Source of the DNA: Longimicrobium sp.
GTDB taxonomy: Bacteria > Gemmatimonadota > Gemmatimonadetes > Longimicrobiales > Longimicrobiaceae
Length of the DNA stretch: 39,195 nucleotides
NCBI RefSeq assembly: GCF_035474595.1
Contig: NZ_DATIND010000063.1
Span: forward strand, 1 to 39,195
Direction of reading: 5' to 3'
Below the pieces are notes generated by a model. It saw nothing but the letters and a program-made list of their open reading frames with translations, searched no databases and was not told the origin of the DNA. This document shows positions 1-7,355 of this stretch, piece after piece; within the stretch, counting starts at the first letter, position 1, and each line of letters starts with the position of its first letter. The position numbers and the translations under genes were made by a program.

Positions 1-50
1 ACACCGCGCTGCGCGCGACCACGGAGGATGAAAGGACAGTGGTCGTGAGC

Positions 51-158
51 GCTGATGCCACAGAATGAGCGGATCAGCCTCGCGCAGTTTGCGAGGCTTC
101 CCGTAGTTGTTGCTGCGACTTCAGTCGCCGGTGGGGGGCCAAGCCGCGAACTTTCTAT
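51..158 (+). repeat. Dispersed repeat B, uninterrupted copy
   Basis: This stretch holds the block with 'agcctcgcgcagtttgcgag', then 'cgtagttgttgctgcgac' and 'ttcagtcgccggtgg'. The left half recurs at about 12622-12668 and the right half at 13548-13625. It contains a small hairpin, gcgac-ttca-gtcgc. This is the only copy in the window where both halves are joined, so it serves as the empty-site reference for the interrupted copy near 13 kb. Function unknown. Confidence 0.75.
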
Positions 159-159
159 T

Positions 160-361
160 CAGGCCGGCCACACAAACCGCACCCACACAACAACTTGCAG
201 GCCGAAGGATCTATCGCCCGTGCCGCACGTGAATCGCCGAAGCGCACCACCGTCTGGGTGCGTTTCCACGATTCACGTGCGGATCACGCGATAGATCCTT
301 CGGCCTGCAACCATCTGCACGAGGGAAACTTACGGTGTGGCCGGCCTCAGGATGACGTCGT
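160..361. repeat. Palindromic dispersed repeat A, full copy 1
   Basis: Nested inverted repeats define this element. The outer arms 'aggccggccacac' (161-173) and 'gtgtggccggcct' (335-347) pair. The inner arms at 195-217 and 288-310 are exact reverse complements over 23 bp (ttgcaggccgaagg... / ...ccttcggcctgcaa). A third pair, cgtgaatcg / cgattcacg, lies nearer the centre. The right end carries 'caggatgacgtc'. The same arms recur at 7961-8222 and, as a half copy, at 22113-22185. It could fold into a long RNA hairpin or be a MITE-like remnant; no protein is encoded. Confidence 0.8.
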
Positions 362-423
362 CGGGGTTGAGCGTCGACTTCTGGGCGTCGGCCGTGCAGC
401 CCTCTTCGTGTGAGAATTACCGC

Positions 424-909
424 TCACGGCCGGTACGTGTCCATGAACTTGCCGACTACGTTGCCTTCCTCGCTGCCGTCCGGGCGCGTGATCAGCCAGT
501 CGACGAGCTCCGGCTCGGGGAAGTCGTACGGCTAGCCGTACCGGAAGCCGCTCACCACCGAGATGCGGCTGTAGATGCGGCCGAAGATGCGCCCGTTCTC
601 GATGCGGCCGACGGCCACGAACACCTGCTCCTCGTGCCCCGCCGCGTCGTGCAGCCGCGTGACGGCGAAGAACGACTGCCCGGCCGGCAGCCCGGCCAGG
701 TACCGCGCCTTCGCCGCCGGATAGGTCGCCCGCGCGGAGTCCACGTACGGCTGCATCGCCCGGTCCATCCGCTCGACGGCTTCCCGCGTGGCCGCGTCCA
801 CCGGGCGGTCGGCGGGCGCGTTCGGCGCGAGCCGGGGGTCCTGTGCGCGCGCCGCCACGGGCGCGAGGAGGAGGGCGGAGAGCGCGGCCAGCTTCGCAGT
901 CTGCTTCAT
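424..909 (-). pseudogene. Secreted DUF2314-like protein broken by in-frame TAG
   Basis: The open part (532-909, 125 aa) starts with a signal peptide ending ARAQ, so the product would be exported. Its body has a beta-rich stretch (FFAVTRLHD, VFVAVGRIENGRIFGRIYS). A TAG at 532-534 ends it, but the same frame continues for 35 sense codons to a TGA at 424-426. That tail contains VDWLI and GNVVGKF, which look like the conserved C-terminal core of DUF2314 (YegJ-like) proteins. The stop therefore removes what seems to be the best-conserved part. It lies at the centre of a perfect 16-bp palindrome (526-541). Either a recent nonsense mutation, an error, or readthrough. Family assignment is by eye; function unknown. 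It lies 119 bp downstream of the kinase gene on the same strand. Confidence 0.6.
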
Positions 910-1028
910 CGGAATTCCATCAACGGGGGATCGAAGATCGGATCGACGGAAACGCGCGGGCCCGGCCGAACGTGACGAGGCCGGGCCCGCTGCGCCGCTT
1001 CCCATCTCCATCTCCATCTCCCCGCCGT

Positions 1029-3692
1029 TCATCGCCGCGGTTGCGTGGACACCGAGTCGGCCAGCTCGCGGCGGAAGCGGGCGGCCATCGCCGGCTGGCG
1101 CAGCGAGTCGTACACCGTGACCAGGTCCCTGCGCGCGGCCTGGAGCCAGCTGACCCCCGGCTCGGACTGCGCGGCCACGATGCCGTACCCGGCGGCCAGC
1201 TCGCGCTCCGCCTGGGCCCAGCGGCGCTCGCGGGCCAGCGTGCGCCCCAGCTTGATCCGCGCGATCCCGGTGTTCAGGTGCGTGGAGCCCTGCGCCCGCG
1301 TGAAGAGCGCGACCACGCCGCGGAAGCGCGCCTCGGCCCGGGCCAGCCGCCCCGTCTCCATCTCCACCCCCGCCAGGTTCGACTCGGCGATCCCCAGCAT
1401 CTGGTGCCCGTTGCCGTACGCGTGGCGGTAGATGGCGGCCATGCGCGTGAAGTCCGTCTCGGCCGCGGCGTAGTCGCTGTCGGCCACCGCCAGGTGCCCC
1501 AGGTCGTTCAGCGCGGATGCGACGCGTGGATGGTCGGGCCCGTACACGCGCTCCTGGATGCGCAGCGCGCGCTCCAGCAGCGTCCGCGCCTCCGCGGCGC
1601 GCGGGCGGCCCTGGTAGACCAGCGCGCGCCCCAGCATGGTCGCGGCCGAGGCGACCTCGGGGTGGTCGGGGCCGTAGTAGGCCTGCATGATGGCCAGCGC
1701 CTGCCGGTACAGCCGCTCCGCGTCCCCGTAGCGGCCGCGCTGGAACTGCGTGGCGCCCAGGTTGATCAGCGCGTCGGCCACGGCCGGGTGCCGCTCGCCC
1801 AGCAGCTCGCGGTCCAGGGCCAGGATGCGGCGGTTCAGCGAGTCGGACCGCTCGTAGTGCCCGGCGTAGAAATGCGCGTCGGCCAGCTCGCGCAGGCCGA
1901 AGAGCACGTCGGTGCCGGCGGGGTCGCGCACGGGCGCCGGGCGCAGCGCCTCGTCCAGCGCGGCGATGGCGCTGTCGTAGGCGCCGCGCTCGCTCAGCAC
2001 GTGCCCCAGCGCCGTTCCCGCGCGCAGCACCGCCGGGTGCGCGGGGGGAAGATGACGGCGTGTGACCATCAGCCCGTGGCGCACCAGCCGCTCGGCCTCG
2101 GGCATCCGCGCCTGGTCGGCGCGCAGGAGGCCGAGCGCCACCTCGCTCGCGGCCACGTCGGGGTGGTCGCCGCCGTACAGCCTGCGCCGCCGCGCGAGCG
2201 AGGCCTGCAGCAGCGTGTCGGCGCGCGGCAGGTTGCCCAGCGCCTGGTAGATGCCGCCCAGCGTCTGGTACAGCTCGGCCTGCACCGCCGGCTCGCTCTC
2301 CAGGAACCCCGCCTCCTTCACGCCGCGGTCCAGCAGCGTCACCACGCGCAGGGTGTCGGCGGGGCCCGCCGCCTCGCCGCCGCCGGCGAACAGCTCCAGC
2401 ATGAACCCCTGGATGCGCTGCGTCCGCGCCGCCTCGGCCCGCGCGGCGTCGCGCGCGCCCGCCAGCCGCAGGGTGAAGAAGACGACCAGGGCGATGACCG
2501 CGAGGGCGGCAGCGGCCGCCGCGCCGGCCGGGCGCGCGTTGCGGCGCAGGAACTTGCCGATGCGGTAGCGCGCGGTGTCGGGCCGCGCCTCCAGCGGCTC
2601 GTCGGCCAGGAAGTGGTCCAGGTCGCGCACCAGCGCCTCGACGGTGCGGTAGCGGCGCTGCGGGTCCTTCTGCATCGCCGTCAGGCACAGCACGTCCAGG
2701 TCCTCCCACGCGGCGCGGCCGGGGTCGGGCGGCGCGTCGCTCTCCGTCTCCCGCGCCGTGCGGCGGAAGGCGAGCGACGGGCGCTCGGGCTCGCGCTCCA
2801 GCACCGCCATCTCCATCTCTCCCGGCGTGCGGCGCGACGCATCGAACGGGAGGCGGCCGGCCAGCAGCTCGTACAGCATCACCCCCAGCGCGTAGACGTC
2901 GGTGTGGACGCCGACGGGGTCGCCGCGCAGCTGCTCGGGGGCGGCGTACGCGGGCGTCATCAGCCGCAGCCCGGTGCGCGTCTGGTCCTCGGGCGCGTCC
3001 ACGTTCTCCAGCTGCTTGCTGATGCCGAAGTCCAGCAGCTTCACCGCGCCCTCGGCCGTCACCAGCACGTTGCTCGGCTTCAGGTCGCGGTGCACGATGG
3101 CGTGGCGGTGGGCGAACTGGACGGCCTCGCAGAGCGCGCGGAAGCGGCGCAGGCGCTCGGGTACGGTGGCGCGGTGCCCGGCGCACCAGGCGGTGAGGGG
3201 GACGCCCTCGACGTACTCCATCACGAAGTACGGCGTGCCGTCGGGGAGGGCGGCGGCGTCGTGCAGCCGGGCGATGCCGGGGTGCGCCAGCCGCGCCAGC
3301 GCCCGCTGCTCGGTGGCGAAGCGGTCGCGGCGGTGGGGCGAGAGCCAGGCGTCGCGGAGGACCTTGATGGCCGCGAGCGTGCCCAGGTCCTCGCGCTCGG
3401 CCAGGAAGACCACGCCCATCCCGCCCTCGCCCAGCACGGAGCGGAGGCGGTACGGGCCGATGTTCTGGAAGATGGGGGCGCCGGCGGCGAGTACCGCCCG
3501 CGCGGCGCCGGGAAGGCCGCGGTCCAGCAGCGGCGCGGCGCCCTGGTCGGCGTCCAGCAGCTCCAGCACCTCGGCGGCCAGCGCATCGTCGTCGCCGCAG
3601 GTGCGCTCGAGCCACGCGCGGCGGCGGTCGGGGTCCAGCGCGCGCGCCTCGTGGAAGAGCGCGTCGATTCGTTCCCAGCGCACGGCGTCCAT
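1029..3692 (-). CDS. Serine/threonine protein kinase with TPR repeats
   Basis: An 887-aa membrane-anchored Hanks-type kinase. The N-terminal kinase domain (about 80-365) has the glycine loop GEGGMGVV (88-95), catalytic Lys110 in AAIKVL, HRDLKPSN from 201, DFG at 221-223 and APE at 251-253, so it should be active. A single transmembrane helix lies at about 390-410. The rest (about 420-887) is a run of tetratricopeptide repeats of the kinesin-light-chain style (for example LGERHPAVADALINLG), presumably outside the membrane and binding protein or peptide partners. The kinase begins 46 bp after the sigma-factor gene on the same strand. Such ECF sigma/TPR-kinase pairs are common in Acidobacteria, Planctomycetes and Gemmatimonadota, and the kinase probably controls the sigma factor or its regulon. 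Substrates unknown. Confidence 0.93.
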   Translation of the reverse strand: MDAVRWERIDALFHEARALDPDRRRAWLERTCGDDDALAAEVLELLDADQGAAPLLDRGLPGAARAVLAAGAPIFQNIGPYRLRSVLGEGGMGVVFLAEREDLGTLAAIKVLRDAWLSPHRRDRFATEQRALARLAHPGIARLHDAAALPDGTPYFVMEYVEGVPLTAWCAGHRATVPERLRRFRALCEAVQFAHRHAIVHRDLKPSNVLVTAEGAVKLLDFGISKQLENVDAPEDQTRTGLRLMTPAYAAPEQLRGDPVGVHTDVYALGVMLYELLAGRLPFDASRRTPGEMEMAVLEREPERPSLAFRRTARETESDAPPDPGRAAWEDLDVLCLTAMQKDPQRRYRTVEALVRDLDHFLADEPLEARPDTARYRIGKFLRRNARPAGAAAAAALAVIALVVFFTLRLAGARDAARAEAARTQRIQGFMLELFAGGGEAAGPADTLRVVTLLDRGVKEAGFLESEPAVQAELYQTLGGIYQALGNLPRADTLLQASLARRRRLYGGDHPDVAASEVALGLLRADQARMPEAERLVRHGLMVTRRHLPPAHPAVLRAGTALGHVLSERGAYDSAIAALDEALRPAPVRDPAGTDVLFGLRELADAHFYAGHYERSDSLNRRILALDRELLGERHPAVADALINLGATQFQRGRYGDAERLYRQALAIMQAYYGPDHPEVASAATMLGRALVYQGRPRAAEARTLLERALRIQERVYGPDHPRVASALNDLGHLAVADSDYAAAETDFTRMAAIYRHAYGNGHQMLGIAESNLAGVEMETGRLARAEARFRGVVALFTRAQGSTHLNTGIARIKLGRTLARERRWAQAERELAAGYGIVAAQSEPGVSWLQAARRDLVTVYDSLRQPAMAARFRRELADSVSTQPRR

Positions 3693-3738
3693 CGGTCGCT
3701 CCGCGTGCGGGTGGCCGGGGAGGGGGATATGGGGAGGC

Positions 3739-4272
3739 TTAGCCGGCCCGCCGAAGCTCCCGCGCGAGCCAGGCGCGCGCGGACCGCCAGTCGCGGTCCA
3801 CCGTGGCCTCGGAGATCTCCAGCGCCTGCGCCGTCTCGGCCTGGGTAAAGCCGCCGAAGAAGCGCAGCTCCACCACCATGGCCTGGCGCGGGTTGATGCC
3901 GGCGAAGTCGCGCAGCGCGGCGTCCAGCGCCAGCAGCTCGCCGGAGGAGGCGTCGGCGGCGTCCAGCGCCTCGTCGAAGGTCACCATCGCCACGCCGCCG
4001 CCGCGCCGGGCCGCGTTCCGGCGCCGCGCGGCCTCGATCAGCACCTGCCGCATCGCCCGCGCGGCGAGGCGCTTGAAGTGCAGCCGCGACTCGGGGGTGA
4101 TGCGCAGCGACCCGGCCAGCTTCAGGTACGCCTCGTTCACCAGCGCGGTGGGGTTCAGCGTCGCGGCGGCGTCGCCGCGGCCCACGTGCGCGGCAAGGCG
4201 GCGCAGCTCCTCGTAGGTCGCGCTGAAGAGGTCGTCCAGGGTGGACGCGGCGGGGTGGGGGGAGAGTGCCAA
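3739..4272 (-). CDS. ECF-type RNA polymerase sigma factor
   Basis: Directs RNA polymerase to a specific promoter set. Region 2 is recognisable around LNPTALVNEAYLKL, and region 4 as the helix-turn-helix around MVVELRFFGGFTQAETAQAL to ATVDRDWRSARAWL. It fits the TIGR02999-type sigma factors that accompany Ser/Thr kinases. The first ATG in frame is far upstream at 4461 and would force translation through a tandem array of 7-bp units. I prefer TTG at 4270-4272, giving 177 aa, a normal length. An AGGA (complement of tcct at 4281-4284) sits 8 nt before that TTG, and it is supplied by the repeat itself. The kinase gene follows 46 bp downstream, so the two are probably co-transcribed. Start choice is inference; the family call is strong. 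Confidence 0.88.
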   Translation of the reverse strand: MALSPHPAASTLDDLFSATYEELRRLAAHVGRGDAAATLNPTALVNEAYLKLAGSLRITPESRLHFKRLAARAMRQVLIEAARRRNAARRGGGVAMVTFDEALDAADASSGELLALDAALRDFAGINPRQAMVVELRFFGGFTQAETAQALEISEATVDRDWRSARAWLARELRRAG

Positions 4273-4363
4273 GTGCTGAGTCCTAAGTCCTAAGTCCGAA
4301 GTCCTAAGTGCTGAGTGCTGAGTGCTGAGTGCTGAGTGCTGAGTGCTGAGTGCTGAGTGCTGA
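4272..4363. repeat. Tandem 7-bp array (AGTSCTR) at sigma-factor start
   Basis: Thirteen consecutive heptamers of the form agtgctg, agtccta or agtccga, ending in eight or nine identical agtgctg units. The array begins at the first base of the proposed TTG start of the sigma-factor gene and forms its 5' untranslated region. Because 7 is not a multiple of 3, a change in unit number would shift any frame read through it. The same heptamer family recurs at 5026-5053, 5111-5187 and 20833-20888. Confidence 0.9.
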
Positions 4364-4725
4364 ACCCAGGCGGCTCCGGGAATGAATTCCCGGGCAACAC
4401 GGGCACAAAGTCCCCGCGAGACTGCTGCCAGGCATCCGGGCCGCCGGGCAGCATCGCTCATGGGTGATTATCCCGGCTGAAACACACCATTCCCCGCGCG
4501 CCGGGAGTGAGGGGAGAGTCCGCGAAGGCGGACTTTGTGCTTTTGTTGCCGCGAATTCATTCGCCCCAACCGCGCGATGACGCTTTTCGGGGCGCGTTCG
4601 CGCAATGCGGATCGGGCCACCCGAACGGTGCCCGCCGCGCCGCATCTCCATCTCCCGAAAACGCGGTTGGGTCGGCTGCGTGGCTTCACTTCCCCACACC
4701 TCCACAACTCACCGGAGACACGCCC
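4273..4725. other. Intergenic region between divergent genes
   Basis: It separates the sigma factor (minus) from the small lipoprotein gene (plus). It holds the heptamer array (to 4363) and a palindromic repeat-C element (about 4379-4569). The remaining stretch to 4725 must carry the promoter of the lipoprotein gene, but I see no clear -35/-10 pair. The open frames crossing it are repeat-derived. Confidence 0.6.
4379..4569. repeat. Palindromic dispersed repeat C
   Basis: The left arm (about 4380-4415, starting gaatgaattcccgggcaaca) is an imperfect reverse complement of the right arm (about 4524-4566, ending gccgcgaattcattc). The match includes gcacaaagtcc / ggactttgtgc and gaatgaattc / gaattcattc. 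A half copy of the right arm, with gtccgcgaaggcggac and 'gccgcgagttcactcgc', lies at about 6758-6805. The subsequence tccgcgaaggcgga is itself a short hairpin. No coding content; probably a MITE-like or REP-like element. Confidence 0.6.
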
Positions 4726-5019
4726 ATGACCGCCTCGTCCCTCCGCCGCGCCGCCCTCGCCTGCGCCATCGCCGTCGCGGCTGCCGCGTGCAGCTCGCAC
4801 GTGAAGGGGAAGTACGCCTCGCCGAACGGCCTGATGAGCATCGAGTTCAAGGGCGGAAAAGCGTACGTCGAGATGCCGATGGGGACCACCCAGACCGACT
4901 ACGAGGAAGACGGCGACCGGGTGATCCTGAAGAACGACGGCGGCAACCTGGTGCTCACCCGCAACCACGACGGGTCGCTCTCCGGCCCGATGGGCGACAT
5001 GAAGTTGGTGGACGACTGA
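4726..5019 (+). CDS. Small lipoprotein of unknown function
   Basis: A 97-aa protein with a lipoprotein signal: a positively charged start, a hydrophobic stretch and a lipobox ending AAAC at Cys22. It is therefore expected to be lipid-anchored in the envelope. The mature part is about 75 residues, rich in Gly and acidic residues, with beta-strand-like patterns (LMSIEFKGGKAYVEM, RVILKNDGGNLVLTRN). It resembles the small beta-barrel or META/lipocalin-like lipoproteins seen in many Gemmatimonadota, but I cannot name a family. The ATG at 4726 has ggaga 8 nt upstream, and the lipobox confirms this start. It stands alone between repeat arrays; the 7-bp repeats begin 6 bp after its stop. Confidence 0.8.
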   Translation: MTASSLRRAALACAIAVAAAACSSHVKGKYASPNGLMSIEFKGGKAYVEMPMGTTQTDYEEDGDRVILKNDGGNLVLTRNHDGSLSGPMGDMKLVDD

Positions 5020-5025
5020 AGAAGA

Positions 5026-5053
5026 AGTCCTAAGTCCTAAGTCCTAAGTCCTG
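5026..5053. repeat. Tandem 7-bp array (AGTCCTA), four units
   Basis: Four head-to-tail copies of agtcct(a/g) start 6 bp after the stop codon of the small lipoprotein gene. The longer array at 5111-5187 holds the same unit in the opposite orientation, so the two can pair as a stem of up to about 28 bp around a 57-nt loop in the transcript. This may act as a terminator-like or mRNA-stabilising structure, by inference. Confidence 0.85.
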
Positions 5054-5110
5054 ATTCGGTTGATAGTTGTGCGCGGCCGACCATTGACTCACCCACCATC
5101 CCCAACTCCC

Positions 5111-5187
5111 ACTTGGGACTTAGGACTTAGGACTTAGGACTTAGGACTTAGGACTTAGGACTTAGGACTTAGGACTTAGGACTCAGG
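5111..5187. repeat. Tandem 7-bp array (ACTTAGG), eleven units
   Basis: Eleven consecutive heptamers: one acttggg, nine identical acttagg, then one actcagg. The unit is the reverse complement of the AGTCCTA unit found at 4272-4363 and 5026-5053. The near-perfect identity of the central units suggests recent expansion by slippage. Confidence 0.9.
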
Positions 5188-5296
5188 ACTTCCCCGCGCC
5201 ACACCAAACCGCCCCATCCCGGCAAGTGCCCGGCCATCGGCGTGGTGCGGTGGAAACCTCCGCCAGTGCGAGAAGAATGTCGCCGGCGCGAACGCG

Positions 5297-5326
5297 AACA
5301 CCTCGGGCGAGGCCGCCCGAGGTGTT
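5297..5326. terminator. Terminator hairpin 3' of the flavin reductase gene
   Basis: A perfect 12-bp stem (aacacctcgggc / gcccgaggtgtt) with a 6-nt loop lies between convergent genes, followed on the plus strand by a short T-rich run. It lies 29 bp beyond the stop of the minus-strand flavin reductase gene and could stop transcripts from both sides. Confidence 0.65.
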
Positions 5327-5355
5327 GTCTTTCCGCGCCATCTGTCACTCCGCCG

Positions 5356-6024
5356 CTACGCGCGCCGGGCCGGAGACTGGAGATGCTGGCTGTCGCCCGG
5401 CGCGAGCGGGGGCGCGTCGGCGGGCGGGCGCGGGGTGGACGGGGTGTCGCCGATCAGCGCGTAGAAGTCGCCCCACAGCCGGGCGACCGGGGCCAGCGCG
5501 TGCGTGTCGACGAACATCGTGCCGTCGGCCAGCGGCAGCGCGTCGGAGATGCGGACGCGCAGCACCTCGCCGATCACCAGCGTGTTGGCGGCGCCCTCCA
5601 GCTCCACGTGCTTGAACAGGCGGCACTCCAGCACCGCGGGCGCGTTCGCCACGTACGGCGCGCCGACCGACTCGGCCCAGGCCATCGGCACGCCGGCGTG
5701 CGCGAACTCGTCCGTCTCCGGCGGATATTCGCCCGAGGTGTGGTTCATCGCCGCCAGCTGGCCTTCGGTGGCCACGTTCACGCAGAAGGCGCCCGTCTCC
5801 AGGATGTTGCGCAGCGAGTCCTTGGGCCCGTTGCGCCGGTGGCCGATGGAAACGCCCACCAGGAACGGCGTGGGCGAGAGCGCGGAGAAGTAGCTGAACG
5901 GCGCCAAGTTCGGCCGCCCCTCCGCCGACCGCGTGGACACCCACGCCACCGGCCGGGGCACCACCAGCGACGTCAGCAGCTCGTACCGCTGCCGCGGCGT
6001 GATCGCGGAGGTGTCGAGGATCAT
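5356..6024 (-). CDS. Flavin reductase family protein
   Basis: A 222-aa soluble FMN-binding protein of the flavin reductase-like (flavoredoxin / DIM6-NTAB) family. Members either reduce free flavin with NAD(P)H or act as FMN-dependent oxidoreductases. The visible family pattern is a split-barrel start with VVPRPVAWVSTRSAEGRPN, then LAPFSYFSALSPTPFLVGV and the conserved stretch KDSLRNILETGAFCVNV (about 68-85), which normally forms the FMN site. The length is typical. It begins 13 bp after the stop of the carboxylesterase-like gene on the same strand, so the two are almost certainly co-transcribed. This pairing suggests a small detoxification or ester/aromatic catabolism unit, but the substrate is not evident. 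A terminator hairpin lies just beyond the stop. Confidence 0.9.
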   Translation of the reverse strand: MILDTSAITPRQRYELLTSLVVPRPVAWVSTRSAEGRPNLAPFSYFSALSPTPFLVGVSIGHRRNGPKDSLRNILETGAFCVNVATEGQLAAMNHTSGEYPPETDEFAHAGVPMAWAESVGAPYVANAPAVLECRLFKHVELEGAANTLVIGEVLRVRISDALPLADGTMFVDTHALAPVARLWGDFYALIGDTPSTPRPPADAPPLAPGDSQHLQSPARRA

Positions 6025-6037
6025 GGAGATGCGGCCG

Positions 6038-6691
6038 TCATCCGCCCGGCGCCGCGACGGCTTCGGCGAGCCAGGCGCGGGCGTCCCGCGCCTCGTCGGG
6101 GGAGATGCCGTGGCCGATGCGGTAGTCGCGCTCCGTCAGGTCGGCGCCCGCGCCGCGGAGAAGCGCGCGCCCTTCGATCGCCAGGTCGAAGGGGATCTGC
6201 GGGTCCATCGTCCCGTGCCCCCAGAAGAACCGCGTCCCGGCCACCGCCTCCGGCGTGACGCGGACGGACGGGTGCTGCGCGAGGAAACCGCTGAAGTTCA
6301 TCACCAGCGGCACCGCGCCGGGGTTGCGGAGCGCGTACGCCATCGACATCACCCCGCCCTGGCTGAACCCGCCCAGCACCAGCGGCCCGGTGCGCACCGG
6401 CAGCGCGGCGGGGATCTCCGCGAGGAATTCGGCGAGCTGCGCCTGCGAGCCGTCGAAGCTCTCCGGGTCGGGGACGTTGCGGCCCAGGAAGCGGTACCAC
6501 GCCCAGCCGGGCCCGTACCCCCACGGCATCCCCGGCCACGGCGCCTCGGGGCACACCACCACCGCGTCCGGCGCCAGCGCCGGCGCGAGCCCCATCAGGT
6601 CGAAGCGGTCCGCCCCGCGCCCATGCATCAGCACCACGAGCGGCGCGCCGTCGGTCACGTGCGGGGGGATGACGGTTTCGTATTTCAGCAT
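6038..6691 (-). CDS. Phospholipase/carboxylesterase-type alpha/beta hydrolase
   Basis: A 217-aa cytosolic serine hydrolase of the YpfH / carboxylesterase (PF02230-like) family. The oxyanion-loop motif LMHGRGAD is at 21-28, the nucleophile Ser110 in GGFSQGG, the acid is probably Asp163 in HGTMDPQIP, and the base His194 in RIGHGIS. The complete triad implies an active esterase or lysophospholipase. The ATG at 6691 gives the usual family N-terminus. No clear Shine-Dalgarno is visible: the region directly upstream (6701-6727) is an array of 8-bp GTGCGARA repeats. The flavin reductase follows after 13 bp, so the two form an operon. Substrate unknown. Confidence 0.9.
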   Translation of the reverse strand: MLKYETVIPPHVTDGAPLVVLMHGRGADRFDLMGLAPALAPDAVVVCPEAPWPGMPWGYGPGWAWYRFLGRNVPDPESFDGSQAQLAEFLAEIPAALPVRTGPLVLGGFSQGGVMSMAYALRNPGAVPLVMNFSGFLAQHPSVRVTPEAVAGTRFFWGHGTMDPQIPFDLAIEGRALLRGAGADLTERDYRIGHGISPDEARDARAWLAEAVAAPGG

Positions 6692-6700
6692 CGAACCAGG

Positions 6701-6727
6701 GTGCGAAAGTGCGAAGGTGCGAAAGTG
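6701..6727. repeat. Tandem 8-bp array (GTGCGARA) upstream of esterase
   Basis: About three and a half octamers (gtgcgaaa, gtgcgaag, gtgcgaaa, gtg) lie 10 bp upstream of the esterase start codon. This places them where the ribosome binding site would be. The same octamer family recurs at 7828-7862, 9040-9085 and 15026-15060. Confidence 0.8.
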
Positions 6728-6757
6728 TGTTCGAAGCGCCGAAATCCGTCACCCGGG

Positions 6758-6805
6758 AAGTCCGCGAAGGCGGACTGCGTGCCGTTGTAGCCGCGAGTTC
6801 ACTCG
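6758..6805. repeat. Dispersed repeat C, half copy
   Basis: It shares gtccgcgaaggcggac and the following 'gccgcgagttcactcgc' with the right arm of the palindromic element at 4379-4569. The other arm is missing. It lies between the esterase start and the cupin stop and is non-coding. Confidence 0.55.
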
Positions 6806-6839
6806 CATTTTTCGCACGATTGTCGTCTACCGACCACAG

Positions 6840-7334
6840 TCACTGACCGGAGTCAGTCTTCGATTCCGCCGATCCGGTAGCCCGCCCCGTCGCCCGGTCG
6901 TACGGCACGATGTGCTCCCACTCGCTCGCGTCGGAGCGGGCGACGACGGCCACGACCGGCTCCGTCTCGCTCGCGTTGAACACCTCGTGCGGCACGCCGG
7001 GGGCGATGAAGATGAAGTCGCCCGCCTCGTTCTCCACCACCTGCCGCAGCCCGTCGCCGTACTCGTGGCGCACGCGGCCCTCCAGGATGAAGAGCATCAC
7101 CTCGAAGTCCACGTGGATGTGCGCGTAGGCCACGCCGCCGGGCGGGATGGTGGCCACGTTCATCGACAATTGCTTCGAGCCGACGTTCTTGGCGCTCATC
7201 CCCGTGCGGTAGCGGATGCCGTTCCACCCGCGCACGTTGCCGCCGCCGCGGATCACGAAGATGCCGTCGTGCCCCTCCACCGGCGCGCGCAGGTCGGCGC
7301 CGTCGTCGCGGGGCAGGGTCGCTGGATCGCTCAT
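6840..7334 (-). CDS. Single-domain cupin protein
   Basis: A 164-aa protein with one clear cupin barrel. Motif 1 is GGVAYAHIHVDFEVMLFILEG (about 66-86), giving His72, His74, Glu78 and a Gly. Motif 2 is GDFIFIAPGVPHEVFN, giving the second-sphere Pro-Gly and a third metal-binding His. The four metal ligands appear intact, so it should bind Fe, Mn or similar. Single-domain cupins of this kind are dioxygenases, isomerases or sugar-binding regulators, and nothing here decides among these. The gene begins 21 bp after the stop of the upstream membrane-protein gene on the same strand, so co-transcription is likely. Confidence 0.87.
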   Translation of the reverse strand: MSDPATLPRDDGADLRAPVEGHDGIFVIRGGGNVRGWNGIRYRTGMSAKNVGSKQLSMNVATIPPGGVAYAHIHVDFEVMLFILEGRVRHEYGDGLRQVVENEAGDFIFIAPGVPHEVFNASETEPVVAVVARSDASEWEHIVPYDRATGRATGSAESKTDSGQ

Positions 7335-7355
7335 GATGGGTTCGATGCGCTGGGG

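Larger units (their letters stand above)
1..423. other. Intergenic region with two dispersed repeats
   Basis: I see no convincing gene here. The stretch is filled by a repeat-B copy (about 51-158) followed directly by a palindromic repeat-A element (160-361). The short open frames crossing it are made of repeat sequence that recurs elsewhere in the window in non-coding positions, so they are unlikely to be translated. Positions 362-423 lie just beyond the 3' end of the DUF2314-like gene on the minus strand. Confidence 0.7.
5054..5355. other. Intergenic region between convergent genes
   Basis: It lies between the lipoprotein gene (plus) and the flavin reductase gene (minus), which converge. 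It contains the inverted heptamer array (5111-5187) and a hairpin at 5297-5326. I see no gene in it. Confidence 0.65.

Noticed and set aside
55-413. Short open frames in the first 400 bases
   Set aside because: They are made of dispersed repeats A and B that recur in non-coding places, so no protein is supported.
532-3848. Very long open frames overlapping the kinase gene on both strands (532-3615 minus, 843-3848 plus)
   Set aside because: They are Arg/Ala/Gly/Pro-rich shadow frames of high-GC DNA; the kinase frame has all family motifs. Only the tail of the first (532-909) is real, as the DUF2314-like gene.
4271-5187. CRISPR array at the regularly repeated stretches
   Set aside because: The units are 7 bp and directly contiguous, without spacers; they are tandem microsatellites.
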